Source of the DNA: Palsa-883 sp963826975
Lineage (GTDB): Bacteria > Pseudomonadota > Alphaproteobacteria > Acetobacterales > Acetobacteraceae
Direction: 5' to 3'
Length of the DNA: 64,000 nt
Assembly: GCA_963826975.1 (NCBI GenBank)
Contig: CAWGZJ010000011.1
Span: 62,001-126,000 of the forward strand
This document shows positions 17,637 to 26,340 of the stretch, one piece after another (position 1 is the stretch's first letter; each line of letters opens with the position of its first letter). The notes under the pieces were generated by a model, which was given only the letters and a program-made list of their open reading frames with translations, was not told where the DNA came from and did no database searches. A program made the translations under genes and the position numbers.

Positions 17637-17882
17637 ATGGCGAAGGATGCTGTGAGCGTTCACTCGACGGCCGAACCTGCGCCTGGGTCGGCCTTGCGCG
17701 ATTATGCGTATGTCAGGCTGCGCCACGCCATCCAAGCGGGCGATACGACCTACGCGCCGGGAACGCGCGGGGTGATCGTGCACCGGCATGCGGATGGGAT
17801 CGGTTACGAGGTGGAATTCGAACAGCCGGTGTTTCGCGTCCTGACACTGACCGGGCGAGACATCCGGCCGGATCATGAATGA
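17637..17882 (+). CDS. DUF4926 family protein (putative antitoxin of a two-gene module)
   Basis: 81 residues from the ATG at 17637. The C-terminal half (YAPGTRGVIVHRHADGIGYEVEFE) is a small SH3-like barrel typical of DUF4926. The last bases overlap the start of the next gene by 8 bases, so the two are translationally coupled. In other genomes DUF4926 genes sit directly upstream of DUF6883 genes, in the manner of toxin-antitoxin pairs. The antitoxin role is inferred from this arrangement only. Confidence 0.72.
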   Translation: MAKDAVSVHSTAEPAPGSALRDYAYVRLRHAIQAGDTTYAPGTRGVIVHRHADGIGYEVEFEQPVFRVLTLTGRDIRPDHE

Positions 17883-18192
17883 CTGGCGTGTCGATGAGCG
17901 TAAGATCCTCGACTATCTGCTGAACCAACGCTCCGCGACTGGTGCCGCCAAGAGCCGGTTCTTCGAATCAGGCGGTTTTACCCGCGAGGCTTGGCAGGTG
18001 TTTCGCACGGCTCTGGTAGCCCATGTCCGTACCGCGACGCTTCAGGAGGTGGACACGTCTAGCCCATATGGCGAGAAGCACGTGTTCCGCTGCAATATCG
18101 CGACCCCGAATGCCCGTGATCCTTGTATTCGCACGGTATGGCAGAAGCGGGATGGCGACTTCTGGCTGGTGACAGCCTACCCCCTCAACTGA
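17875..18192 (+). CDS. DUF6883 family protein (putative toxin partner)
   Basis: 105 residues. LDYLLNQRSATGAAKSRFFE near the start and the ending TVWQKRDGDFWLVTAYP are hallmarks of DUF6883. The start codon overlaps the DUF4926 stop. No catalytic motif is established for the family. It converges on yajC, with 9 bases between the two stop codons. The toxin role is inference from gene order. Confidence 0.72.
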   Translation: MNDWRVDERKILDYLLNQRSATGAAKSRFFESGGFTREAWQVFRTALVAHVRTATLQEVDTSSPYGEKHVFRCNIATPNARDPCIRTVWQKRDGDFWLVTAYPLN

Positions 18193-18201
18193 ACCGCGGC
18201 T

Positions 18202-18588
18202 TCAGGACGCCTTCTCCTTTACCGGCCTTGCGTCGTTGGCGGCCTGGGGGCGGATCACGCTGGTGATGGTCTCGCGCAGGACGGTCACTTTGAGGTTGGG
18301 GGCGATCTCGACCTCGATCTCGTTGGATTCGACCTGCTTGCCCTCCTTGGTGGTGGTCATCGGCACGCGTTGAACCACGCCCAGGATGCCGCCGCCGGTC
18401 ACCACCTTGTCGCCGCGCTTCAGGGCGCCGAGCATCTGGCGCATCTCCTTCTGCTTCTGCTGCTGCGGTCGGATCAGCAGGAAGTAGAAGACGACGAAGA
18501 TCAGCACCAGCGGCAGGAACTGCGTGGCGCTGCCCAGCGAACCCAGCATGCCGGAAATGTCCTGCGCATAGGCGGTGGAGATCAGCAT
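18202..18588 (-). CDS. yajC: Preprotein translocase subunit YajC
   Basis: 128 residues: one membrane helix (FLPLVLIFVVFYFLLIRP, near residues 24-41) followed by QQQKQKEMRQMLGALKRGDKV and the VTGGGILGVV core of YajC. The protein associates with SecDF and SecYEG in the inner membrane. It is divergent from the DUF815 ATPase gene, the usual alphaproteobacterial arrangement. The secD and secF genes that normally follow yajC are absent here. Confidence 0.95.
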   Translation of the reverse strand: MLISTAYAQDISGMLGSLGSATQFLPLVLIFVVFYFLLIRPQQQKQKEMRQMLGALKRGDKVVTGGGILGVVQRVPMTTTKEGKQVESNEIEVEIAPNLKVTVLRETITSVIRPQAANDARPVKEKAS

Positions 18589-18698
18589 CGGGGTGGTTCC
18601 TGTGCCGTGTGGAAGCGGGCGGGTTGCCTGGATTGGGGCGGGACCATAGTTTCCGCCCCCCGCACGTCAAGCTTTCCGATCGACCCAGGAAATCGCCG

Positions 18699-19709
18699 AT
18701 GGCCGACCCTCGCCTGCCCGATGTCGCTTTGATCCAGCTTGCCACCCGCATCGCCGAGGCGCTGGAACGCCTGGCGCCGCCGGTCGTGCCGCCGGTGGCG
18801 CTGACCGCGGCCGATGCGTTCGTCTGGCATCCGGCGCCGCCCAGGCTGGTCCCTGTCGCGCGCGTGTCGCGGGTGGCGATCGAGCTGCTGAAGGGGGTCG
18901 AGCGGCAGAAGCAGATCCTGCTGGACAACACGCTGCGGTTTGCCGCCGGCTTCCCGGCCAACAACGCGATGCTGTGGGGCGCGCGGGGGATGGGGAAATC
19001 GTCGCTGGTGAAGGCGACCCACGCCGAGGCCAACCGGCGCGTGCCGGGCAGCCTGGCGCTGATCGAGATCCATCGCGAGGATATTCGTTCGCTGCCGGAG
19101 TTGCTGGACGTGCTGCGCGGGGAGGCTCGGCGCTGCCTGATCCTGTGCGACGATCTGTCGTTCGAGCGCGAGGACAGCGACTACAAGGCGCTGAAGTCGA
19201 TCCTGGAGGGCGGCATCGAGGGGCGCCCGGATAACGTGCTGTTCTACGCCACGTCGAACCGCCGGCACCTGATGCCGCGCGACATGATCGAGAACGAGCG
19301 CTCGACGGCGATCAATCCGTCCGAGGCGACCGAGGAGAAGGTTTCTCTGTCGGATCGGTTCGGCTTGTGGATCGGGTTCCATAACTGCGACCAGGACACG
19401 TTCTTCGCCATGATCGACGGCTATGTCGCGAGTATGGGGCTGTCGATCGCGTCGGACGCGCTGCATGCGCAGGCGGTGGAGTGGTCGGTTACGCGCGGGT
19501 CACGGTCTGGGCGAGTGGCGTGGCAGTTCGTGCAGGATCTGGCCGGGAAGCTGGGGGTGAGGTCTGCCTGGTACAGCGTTTGCAAGGAACGGCCGTATCG
19601 GATTCCATCGCCCTATCCCATCTCGCGGTCTCCTAACCGGTCACCTGCGTTAGGAACGCTGCCATCCGCGCCTCGGCCTGTTGTGCCAGCGTGTTGGGGA
19701 ACAGCGTGA
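18699..19709 (+). CDS. DUF815 family ATP-binding protein
   Basis: 336 residues from the ATG at 18699 (MADPRLPDVALIQLATRIAE). It has a P-loop (MLWGARGMGKSSLVKA near residue 90), a Walker B (RCLILCDDLSFE), and an arginine/sensor region (VLFYATSNRRHLMPRDM). It is a AAA+ ATPase of unknown client, normally next to yajC. Family members end close to the sequence FVQDLAGKLG. Here the frame runs on for about 45 odd residues and overlaps the 3' end of the convergent esterase by 77 bases. Removing one G from the run at 19553-19557 would give a stop exactly after KLG (19560), so the tail may be a one-base indel. Confidence 0.88.
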   Translation: MADPRLPDVALIQLATRIAEALERLAPPVVPPVALTAADAFVWHPAPPRLVPVARVSRVAIELLKGVERQKQILLDNTLRFAAGFPANNAMLWGARGMGKSSLVKATHAEANRRVPGSLALIEIHREDIRSLPELLDVLRGEARRCLILCDDLSFEREDSDYKALKSILEGGIEGRPDNVLFYATSNRRHLMPRDMIENERSTAINPSEATEEKVSLSDRFGLWIGFHNCDQDTFFAMIDGYVASMGLSIASDALHAQAVEWSVTRGSRSGRVAWQFVQDLAGKLGVRSAWYSVCKERPYRIPSPYPISRSPNRSPALGTLPSAPRPVVPACWGTA

Positions 19710-20613
19710 AGCCGTGCGCACCGCCGGGGTAGATCGCCAGCTCCGCGGCATTGCCGGCGGCCAGCCAGCGCGCGTGCATGAACAGCGTGTCGTCCAGCAA
19801 CGCGTCCGCGGTGCCGACGCTGAGCAGCGCCGGGCACAGGCCCTTCAGGTCGGCGAACAATGGCGAGATGTCGGGGTCGCGCCGCTCGGTGATCGTGGGC
19901 AGGAAGGCGTTGGCGAACTGCACGATGTCGATGGTGCGCAGCACCAGGCGCGGCGTGTCGCCGAACCGGCGCTGGCTTGGCGTCATCGACATGTCGAAGG
20001 CGCCGTAGACCAGGTTGGCGCCGCGGAAGCCGGTGTAGCCGTGGCGATCGCGCATGCGGATCACGGTTACCGCGGACAGGTGCCCGCCGGCGGATTCGCC
20101 GCCCACGGTCAACGCGTCGCTGCCGAACTCGGCTTTGGCGTTGCGTGCGAGCCAGGCGGCGGCGGCCTCGCAGTCGTCCGGGCCGGCCGGGTAGGGGTGC
20201 TCGGGCGCCAGGCGGTACTCGACGCTTACCACGGCGAGCCCGGTGGCGTCGGCGAGGCGTTCCAGCTTCGGGTCCTGCATGTCGGCGGCGCCCAGCACCC
20301 AGCCGCCGCCATGAATGTGCAAATAGACGCCGCGCGGGTTCGCGGGGGCGATGATGCGCAACGGGATGTCGTGTCCGCCCGGTCCCGGAATGGTTCGGGT
20401 CGTTGCGCGGGTGGAGAATACCGGCGCGGGGAACGGCCCGTCGCCGCGCTGGCGCGCGGCGCGGGTGGCTTCGGCGCCGATGACCCACCAGTCGGGCTGG
20501 CCGGTCAGCAGCTTCACCATCGCCTCGTTCAGCGCGCGGGTCTCGGCGGAGACCGCGTCGGGGCGGAATAGTGCTGGGTCCAGGGGGTTGGCGTTCGGGG
20601 GGTTGGCGGTCAT
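19633..20613 (-). CDS. Alpha/beta hydrolase, hormone-sensitive-lipase (HSL) family esterase
   Basis: 326 residues from the ATG at 20613. LHIHGGGWVLGAADM supplies the HGG oxyanion motif, TVGGESAGGHL the nucleophile elbow with Ser, and the C-terminal DALLDDT and GGAHGFTLFP the Asp and His. It is complete for an HSL-family carboxylesterase. It is downstream of, and co-oriented with, the enolase-superfamily gene (16 bases apart), so the two probably form one catabolic operon acting on an ester and a sugar acid or similar. Confidence 0.9.
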   Translation of the reverse strand: MTANPPNANPLDPALFRPDAVSAETRALNEAMVKLLTGQPDWWVIGAEATRAARQRGDGPFPAPVFSTRATTRTIPGPGGHDIPLRIIAPANPRGVYLHIHGGGWVLGAADMQDPKLERLADATGLAVVSVEYRLAPEHPYPAGPDDCEAAAAWLARNAKAEFGSDALTVGGESAGGHLSAVTVIRMRDRHGYTGFRGANLVYGAFDMSMTPSQRRFGDTPRLVLRTIDIVQFANAFLPTITERRDPDISPLFADLKGLCPALLSVGTADALLDDTLFMHARWLAAGNAAELAIYPGGAHGFTLFPNTLAQQAEARMAAFLTQVTG

Positions 20614-20629
20614 CTCGGTCTCCTTCGTA

Positions 20630-21715
20630 TCAGTCGCGCAACGCGGCGAGCGCCGCCCAGTCGAAGGCGACGCCGTGGCCGGGCCGGTCCGGCGCGATCG
20701 CGTTGCCATCGCGCATCACCAGCGGTTCGGCAATGTAGCGGTCCAGGCCGAAGCCGTGCACTTCCAGATACGACCGGTTCGGCGCCGCCGCCAGCAGATG
20801 CACGGTCAGATCATGCACGCCGTGCGAGGTCAGCGGCAGGTTGTGGGCCTCGGCAAGGTGCGCGACCTTCATGAATATCGTGACGCCACCGCAGTTGGTG
20901 ACGTCGGGTTCCGGGAACGTTACGCCACCGGCGGCGATCATCTGGGTGAACTCGTGCAGCGTGTGCAGGTTTTCCCCGGTGGCGATCGGCACGCCGCCGT
21001 CGCGCACGATGCGGGCATGGCCGGCGACGTCGTCGGGGATGGTGGGTTCTTCCAGCCACACCAGGTTTTCCCCCTGCAACGCGCGCGCGGCGCGGATCGC
21101 CTCGTCGACCGTCCAGCGCATGTTGGCGTCGGCCATCAGCGGGAAGTCGGCGCCCAGGTGCTGGCGCATCGCGCGCACCCGCGCGACGTCCTCGGACAGC
21201 CGGGGGCGGCCGACCTTCATCTTGATGGCGCGGAATCCCTTGGCCAGGTTGTCGTCGGTCTGGCGCAGCAGCGCATCGAGCGGGAAGTCGAGGTCGATGC
21301 CGCCGGCGTAGCAGGGGACGGCGGCGTCGAATCCGCCGAGCAGCCGCCACAGCGGCGTGCCGAGACGTTTCGCTTTCAGATCCCACAGCGCGATGTCCAC
21401 CGCCGAGACCGCCAGGCTGACCGAGCCGCCGCGCCCGCCGTAATGCAGCCGCCACCACATGCGTTGCCACAGCGCCTCAGTCAGGTCCGCCTCGGCGTTG
21501 ATGATGACGGGGCGCAGTCCGTCTTCGATCAATGAGGCGACCGCGGCGCCGCCGGCGCCGACCGTGTAGGTGTAGCCGACGCCCTCGGCGCCGTCGCTGT
21601 CGCGCAGCCGCGCGGTGATCAGCTCAAAATGCGTGATGGTGCCGTGCGTGGAGTCCGACAGCGCCACCGGCAGGCGGATTCGATACAGCTGCGTTTCCAG
21701 TGTCGCGATCCGCAT
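20630..21715 (-). CDS. Mandelate racemase/muconate lactonizing enzyme family (enolase superfamily)
   Basis: 361 residues from the ATG at 21715 (MRIATLETQLYRIRLPVALS). Metal ligands Asp, Glu and Glu are seen in LMADANMRW, VWLEEPTIPDD and IATGENLH. The KxK acid/base motif is in AIKMKVGRP, and a late His is in SHGVHDL. The layout fits mandelate racemase-like or sugar-acid dehydratase enzymes; the substrate is not assignable. It shares a divergent promoter region with the SDR gene at 21811, and the three genes probably serve one pathway. Confidence 0.88.
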   Translation of the reverse strand: MRIATLETQLYRIRLPVALSDSTHGTITHFELITARLRDSDGAEGVGYTYTVGAGGAAVASLIEDGLRPVIINAEADLTEALWQRMWWRLHYGGRGGSVSLAVSAVDIALWDLKAKRLGTPLWRLLGGFDAAVPCYAGGIDLDFPLDALLRQTDDNLAKGFRAIKMKVGRPRLSEDVARVRAMRQHLGADFPLMADANMRWTVDEAIRAARALQGENLVWLEEPTIPDDVAGHARIVRDGGVPIATGENLHTLHEFTQMIAAGGVTFPEPDVTNCGGVTIFMKVAHLAEAHNLPLTSHGVHDLTVHLLAAAPNRSYLEVHGFGLDRYIAEPLVMRDGNAIAPDRPGHGVAFDWAALAALRD

Positions 21716-21810
21716 GATCGTCTCCCCCCGCGTTGCCAGCCGTGCCTTGCCAGACCGGCACTGTGCCGTATCGTCGGATGGCACGCGGCAACAGCGGAAG
21801 GAGACGTCCG

Positions 21811-22611
21811 ATGCGGTTCGATGGCAAGGTCGGCCTGGTCACCGGCGGCGGTTCGGGGATCGGGCGCGCGGTGGCGATAGGGTTCGCGGAGCGCGGCGGC
21901 ACGATCGCCGTCGCGGACGTGAATGGGGACGGGGCGGCCTCGGTCGTGGCCAGCATCAACGCCGCCGGCGGCCGCGCGATCGCGATCACCGCGGACCTGA
22001 CGAAGCCGGCGGAGATCGAGGCGATGGTCATGCAGACGCTCGACGCGTTCGGCCGTCTGGACATGCTGCACAACAACGCGTTTGGCGTGCCGGCCAGCCT
22101 GCAGAAGGGCCGCTTTGCGCGGGTGGGCGAGATCGACGACGCGGTGTGGGACTACACGCTGCAGGTCGGCCTGACCGCGGTGATGCAGGCGACGCGGCAG
22201 GTGCTGCCGGTGATGCTGCGCCAGGGTGGCGGGGCGATCGTGAATACCGCCTCGATCTCCGGCCTGTTCGGCGATTACGGCATCGCCGCGTACAACGCGA
22301 TGAAGGCTGGCGTGGTGAATTTCACGCGCGTGGTGGCGATGGAGTATGCCGGCGACAACATTCGTTGCAACTGCGTCTGCCCCGGCGCGATCGACACGCC
22401 GCTGCTGCAACGATCGTTGACGACGATCCAGGGTTTTGCCGACGCGGCGCTGGCGGCGATCCCGATGGGGCGGCTGGGCAGGCCGGAAGAGATGGCGAAT
22501 GTGGTGCTGTTCCTGGCGTCGGACCTGGCGTCGTATGTGACGGGCGCGGCGATTGTTGCCGATGGCGGGCTGACGGCGAAGACCGGCATCCCGACGCGGT
22601 TCAGGAACTGA
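21811..22611 (+). CDS. SDR family oxidoreductase
   Basis: 266 residues from the ATG at 21811, preceded by GGAAGGAG. A Rossmann fold with TGGGSGIGRAV near residue 12, NNAFG, catalytic Ser in NTASISGLFG, and YNAMK (YxxxK) near residue 160. An acidic residue after beta-2 (VADVNGDGA) favours NAD. It is divergent from the enolase-superfamily gene, suggesting a shared pathway. The substrate is unknown. Confidence 0.92.
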   Translation: MRFDGKVGLVTGGGSGIGRAVAIGFAERGGTIAVADVNGDGAASVVASINAAGGRAIAITADLTKPAEIEAMVMQTLDAFGRLDMLHNNAFGVPASLQKGRFARVGEIDDAVWDYTLQVGLTAVMQATRQVLPVMLRQGGGAIVNTASISGLFGDYGIAAYNAMKAGVVNFTRVVAMEYAGDNIRCNCVCPGAIDTPLLQRSLTTIQGFADAALAAIPMGRLGRPEEMANVVLFLASDLASYVTGAAIVADGGLTAKTGIPTRFRN

Positions 22612-22724
22612 CGGTCTGTCTGGAAACGCCGAGCGAATGAGGCACCCCGGCGCGTGATTGGCGAGCAATTGGTCCGCCTGGGCCGAGGTTTTCCGCGCCC
22701 GTGGGGTTGGGCTTTGCATCGTCA

Positions 22725-22918
22725 GCAAGCAAAGATTTTACCACGAAGAAGCAGGAAGAGCCACGAAGAACCACGAAGAAGGCAGGACTAGCGCTTCGCG
22801 CGGTGTTTGATCGGGAGTCCGCGCGAAGCGCCAGAATACTTACTCCTTCGTGATCCTTCGTGATCCTTCGTGGTTCTTCCTGCTTCTTCGTGGTAAAAAT
22901 CTTGCGTGCTTGCTTGCT
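22725..22918. repeat. Long palindromic dispersed repeat, CCACGAAGAA unit, with inner hairpin
   Basis: The left flank GCAAGCAAAGATTTTA leads into CCACGAAGAAGCAGGAAGAG and more CCACGAAGAA units. The inner 13-bp perfect hairpin is GCGCTTCGCGCGG (22791-22803) with CCGCGCGAAGCGC (22819-22831). The right arm is TGGTTCTTCCTGCTTCTTCG then TGGTAAAAATCTTGCGTGC. The rest of the gap 22612-23250 contains no gene. Confidence 0.85.
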
Positions 22919-23250
22919 TGCTCACGATGCGACGCCCAAAGCTGCTGGTGCCAAGAACCTGCCCCGCGTCGGCCTGGGTGTCGGGTTGGTGAGACACTGC
23001 GATCGAACGCAAGCTGGTGGTCGCCGAGCAGCGCGGTGTGGTGGCCGGGCACCGGCGCGACAGCCGGTCTAGGTAGATTCCGAACCTGCCCGTCGCACAG
23101 TCGTGCCATTAGGGTTGGGCGTTCGAACTCCCGGCGTCGGCGAGACCTGGAATTGAGTGGGTTTCGCCTTGGGCTGGTGCCAGCTTCACACTGGATTTCG
23201 CAGCATCCTCGCGCCACGGCGTGAGCACGACGCGCAGGAGAGTATGCCGG

Positions 23251-25347
23251 ATGCCTGGCGACGCCGCACGGGTCCACGCGCTGCGCCGGCAGCAGGCCGC
23301 GATTGCTGCGTTCGGCAGCTTCGCGCTTCGAGAAAGCAATCTGCTGGAAGTCTTGGCGGAAGCCGCGCGCGTCTGCGCTGACGGCCTGAATGTGCGCTTC
23401 TGCAAAGTGTGCCGATACCGACCCGAGGAGAACGATCTTCTCATCGAAGCCGGGTTCGGCTGGCAGCCCGGCGTCATCGGCCACGTCATCTCGCGTGCCG
23501 ACGCCAGTTCACCGCAAGGGCGCGCCTTTACGACCGGGCAACCGGCGATCTGCGATGACCTGCGCAAGGAGAACGCTTTCGAGCTGCCGGCTTTCTATGC
23601 CACGCACGGCGTCATCTCGACGATCGACGTCCTCATCAAAGGCGACGATCTGCCGTATGGCGTACTCGAGGTCGACAGCGACGTGCAGCACAACTACGAC
23701 CAGCACGACGTTGATTTCGTCACGGCGTTTGCCAATGTCGTGGCCGAGGCCGTCGCCACCTCGGCGCGAACCGCGCTGCTGCAACGCACCGTCGGGCACA
23801 TGCAGGTTTTGGTGCACAAGCTCCGCAAAAACGAGGAACGCTTCCGAACCGTCGTCGAGGCCGCGCCAAGCGCCCTGGTGATGTTCAACGGCGATGGCCG
23901 GATCGAGATGGTCAATACCCAGACCGAACGGATTTTTGGCTACGGCAGGGCCGACCTGCTGGGCCAGAAGGTGGACATGCTGGTGCCGGAGCGATTTCGC
24001 GCCCGCTACCCGGCGGTGCGGTCCGATTTCTTCACGGAACCACTGTTTCCGCCGATGCGGCCGGGAGCGATTTTACTGGGCCTGCACAGGGACGGCCACG
24101 AATTCCCGATTGAGATCGGATTGACCTCGATCAGGTCGAACGGCGACGACCTGACGCTGTCGACCATCTCGGATATCAGCGAACGGACGTTACTTGAAGC
24201 GCAACTCCGTCAGGCGCAGAAGATGGAGGCGGTCGGGCGGCTGACCGCCGGCATCGCGCACGATTTCAACAATCTCCTGCAGGCGATGATGGGCAGCCTG
24301 GAGTTGATCCTGGAAGACGTCACGGACCGCCCGGAGACTTTGGAATACGGTCAGATCGCGTTGCGCGCGGCGCGCCGCGGAGGAGAGTTGACCCACCGCC
24401 TGCTGGCGTTTTCCCGCCAGCAACTGTTGCTGCCCCGGGCGCTGCCGGCGCGCCACATGGTCAGTGAAGTGGCAAACCTGATCACCAGCACGTTCGGCCC
24501 GAACATTTCGTTGACGATATTGCCGATCCCGGATGATCTTGCGATCATGGCCGATGCCGCGCAATTGGAGGCGGCGATCCTCAATCTGGCGATGAACGCG
24601 CGCGACGCCATGGGCGGCAGCGGCCGGATTACCATGGAAGCCTACCGGGACAATCCGGGAGCCGAGATGGCGCTGGCGTCGGGCGACTACATCGTCATCG
24701 CGATTGAGGATACCGGAACCGGCATGGACGAGGCGACCCTCGCACAGGCGTGCGAGCCATTCTTCACGACTAAGGGCGTCGACGGATCCGGCCTTGGGCT
24801 GTCGATGGTGCAAGGGTTCGCGCGCCAGTCGGGCGGCGATCTGCACATCGTGAGCGCGCCTGGACGCGGCACACGCGTCGAGATCTGGCTGCCGCCACTG
24901 GTGCAACCCGAGAACGAGGGGGCAGAGCCGATCGCGGAGGTGCCGAAAATCGTCCGTGGGCGCGTCCTGCTGGTGGACGATGAGGCCGACGTGCTGGTGA
25001 CGGTTGGGGCGTTCCTGCGCAATGCGGGCTACGTCGTGACGGGGGTGACTACCGGAGCCCAGGCCCTGGAGATGCTGCTGGCCGGCAACCAGTTCGACGC
25101 GATTGTTACCGATTACGCACTGCCCGGCTCGAACGGGATCGATATCCTGCGACAGGCGTGCGAGATCGACAAGACACTGCCGGGCTTGATCATCACGGGG
25201 TACTACAATGCCGGCTTGCGTGATGCCGTCGACGGATCGCTGATCCTGCGCAAGCCGTTCAGCCGCGCGAAACTCATCGAACGCGTCGAGGCTCTGGTCG
25301 CCAGCCGGCGAGAGCTTGCTGCTAAGTCGTCCGACGGGGCGGGTTGA
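23251..25347 (+). CDS. Hybrid sensor histidine kinase (GAF-PAS-HisKA-HATPase-REC)
   Basis: 698 residues from the ATG at 23251, which has AGGAG 10 bases upstream; a GTG at 23221 is possible. Order: GAF domain (about 20-175), coiled linker, PAS (about 200-320), dimerisation domain with His337 in GIAHDFNNLL, ATPase domain (NLAMNARDAM, DTGTGM, GSGLGLSMV), and a C-terminal receiver with LLVDDEADV, phospho-acceptor Asp621 in IVTDYALPG and the late Lys in LRKPF. The HDFNN-type H-box is typical of HWE-like or NtrB-like kinases that feed an internal receiver. It has no membrane segment, so it is a cytoplasmic sensor. No separate regulator gene is adjacent. Confidence 0.93.
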   Translation: MPGDAARVHALRRQQAAIAAFGSFALRESNLLEVLAEAARVCADGLNVRFCKVCRYRPEENDLLIEAGFGWQPGVIGHVISRADASSPQGRAFTTGQPAICDDLRKENAFELPAFYATHGVISTIDVLIKGDDLPYGVLEVDSDVQHNYDQHDVDFVTAFANVVAEAVATSARTALLQRTVGHMQVLVHKLRKNEERFRTVVEAAPSALVMFNGDGRIEMVNTQTERIFGYGRADLLGQKVDMLVPERFRARYPAVRSDFFTEPLFPPMRPGAILLGLHRDGHEFPIEIGLTSIRSNGDDLTLSTISDISERTLLEAQLRQAQKMEAVGRLTAGIAHDFNNLLQAMMGSLELILEDVTDRPETLEYGQIALRAARRGGELTHRLLAFSRQQLLLPRALPARHMVSEVANLITSTFGPNISLTILPIPDDLAIMADAAQLEAAILNLAMNARDAMGGSGRITMEAYRDNPGAEMALASGDYIVIAIEDTGTGMDEATLAQACEPFFTTKGVDGSGLGLSMVQGFARQSGGDLHIVSAPGRGTRVEIWLPPLVQPENEGAEPIAEVPKIVRGRVLLVDDEADVLVTVGAFLRNAGYVVTGVTTGAQALEMLLAGNQFDAIVTDYALPGSNGIDILRQACEIDKTLPGLIITGYYNAGLRDAVDGSLILRKPFSRAKLIERVEALVASRRELAAKSSDGAG

Positions 25348-25437
25348 CGGTATTGTTGGCCGCCCGGCTGCGCTGAGGCAGGATGCGGTCGATGTTGCGG
25401 GCGGTTCGTGCTGTCGCGATTGGGCAGGAAAGCATGG

Positions 25438-25546
25438 ATTAACCACGAAGACACGAAGAAGCAATTGATGCGCTTCGCGCGGTGTTTGAACGGACACACG
25501 CGCGAAGCGCCCGAAATTCCTGCTGCTTCGTGTCTTCGTGGTGAAT
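25438..25546. repeat. Palindromic dispersed repeat, CACGAAGA unit, with inner hairpin
   Basis: Left arm AACCACGAAGACACGAAGAA, right arm TTCGTGTCTTCGTGGTGAAT. The inner hairpin pairs GCGCTTCGCGCG (25470-25481) with CGCGCGAAGCGC (25499-25510). It is one of the cleanest copies. Confidence 0.88.
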
Positions 25547-25604
25547 CGTTGCTTCTTTGGTTTGCTTGCTCGTTGCAATGTGCGACCCCAGACGGTCGGT
25601 CGTG

Positions 25605-25704
25605 CAGCGTTGGTGTCGTGCAGCGTTGGTGTCGTGCCAGCGTCGGTGTCGTGCCAGCGTCGGTGTCGTGCCAGCGTCGGTGTCGTGCCAGCGTCGGTGT
25701 CGTG
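25605..25704. repeat. 16/17-nt tandem repeat, six units
   Basis: Two 16-base units CAGCGTTGGTGTCGTG (25605-25636) are followed by four identical 17-base units CCAGCGTCGGTGTCGTG (25637-25704). It is a minisatellite-like tract with no gene around it. Confidence 0.9.
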
Positions 25705-25794
25705 AATGTCGCCCAATGCAGGCCTCCGAGGCGACCAACGACGTGATGCCGGCCGACCATCCAATGAAGGGTCAATCCTGGCGCCGGCTGGTAT

Positions 25795-25985
25795 ACCCGA
25801 TGCTCGGCGGAATCTGTGCGCTGCCGCATGTCCGCAAGGAAGGATCACCACAGAGACACAGAGGCACAGAGCAGAAAAGCCAAGTTATCGACCTGATATT
25901 CTTCTCTGTGTCTCTGTGGTGATTCTTTATTGCAAATAGTTATCAAAGACACGTGTTTCCATGTGCGAATGGTATAGCAGGTAGC
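25795..25985. repeat. Type A dispersed repeat, copy 1 (CACAGAGA unit with conserved flanks)
   Basis: The palindrome arms ATCACCACAGAGACACAGAG (25844-25863) and CTCTGTGTCTCTGTGGTGAT (25903-25922) are exact complements. Flanks are also conserved with copies at 36895-37085 and 48125-48300: TCTTTATTGCAAATAGTTAT on one side and GGAATCTGTGC...CATGTCCGCAAG on the other. The conserved flanks show the repeat unit is about 180 bases, larger than the hairpin. Confidence 0.88.
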
Positions 25986-26148
25986 GAAAGGGCTATCCGC
26001 CGGCGCTGCACCGCGTCGTGGGCCGTGGCCGGCCAAGCCGTGGGAGACAGGCTCCGATGGGCCATCCAGGCTCTGCGGCGTGAATATAGCATTGTCTGGG
26101 AGCGGGGCTGGGGCGCTGCCGATGCGTCTTTGCGCTCGGTCTGCCGCG

Positions 26149-26260
26149 AGCAAGCAAGTCTATTAACACGGAGAAGCAGGGAGGCGGCACGGAGAACACG
26201 GAGAAGCAAGGATTTTGGCGCTTCGCGCGGTGTTTGAACGCACACCGCGCGAAGGTAACT
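26149..26260. repeat. Half copy of a palindromic repeat, CACGGAGAA unit
   Basis: The left flank GCAAGCAAGTCTATTAACAC, three CACGGAGAA-type units and the inner GCGCTTCGCGCGGTGTTTGA with CACCGCGCGAAGG are present. The expected right arm (TTCTCCGTG units) is missing, replaced by unrelated sequence. A truncated copy. Confidence 0.75.
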
Positions 26261-26340
26261 GCTCACCTCCTCCTTCCACACCATGCACCTCGGGCGATTT
26301 TGATGGCTGTGGGCGAGTTTGCGACCCTTCCGACGTCATT

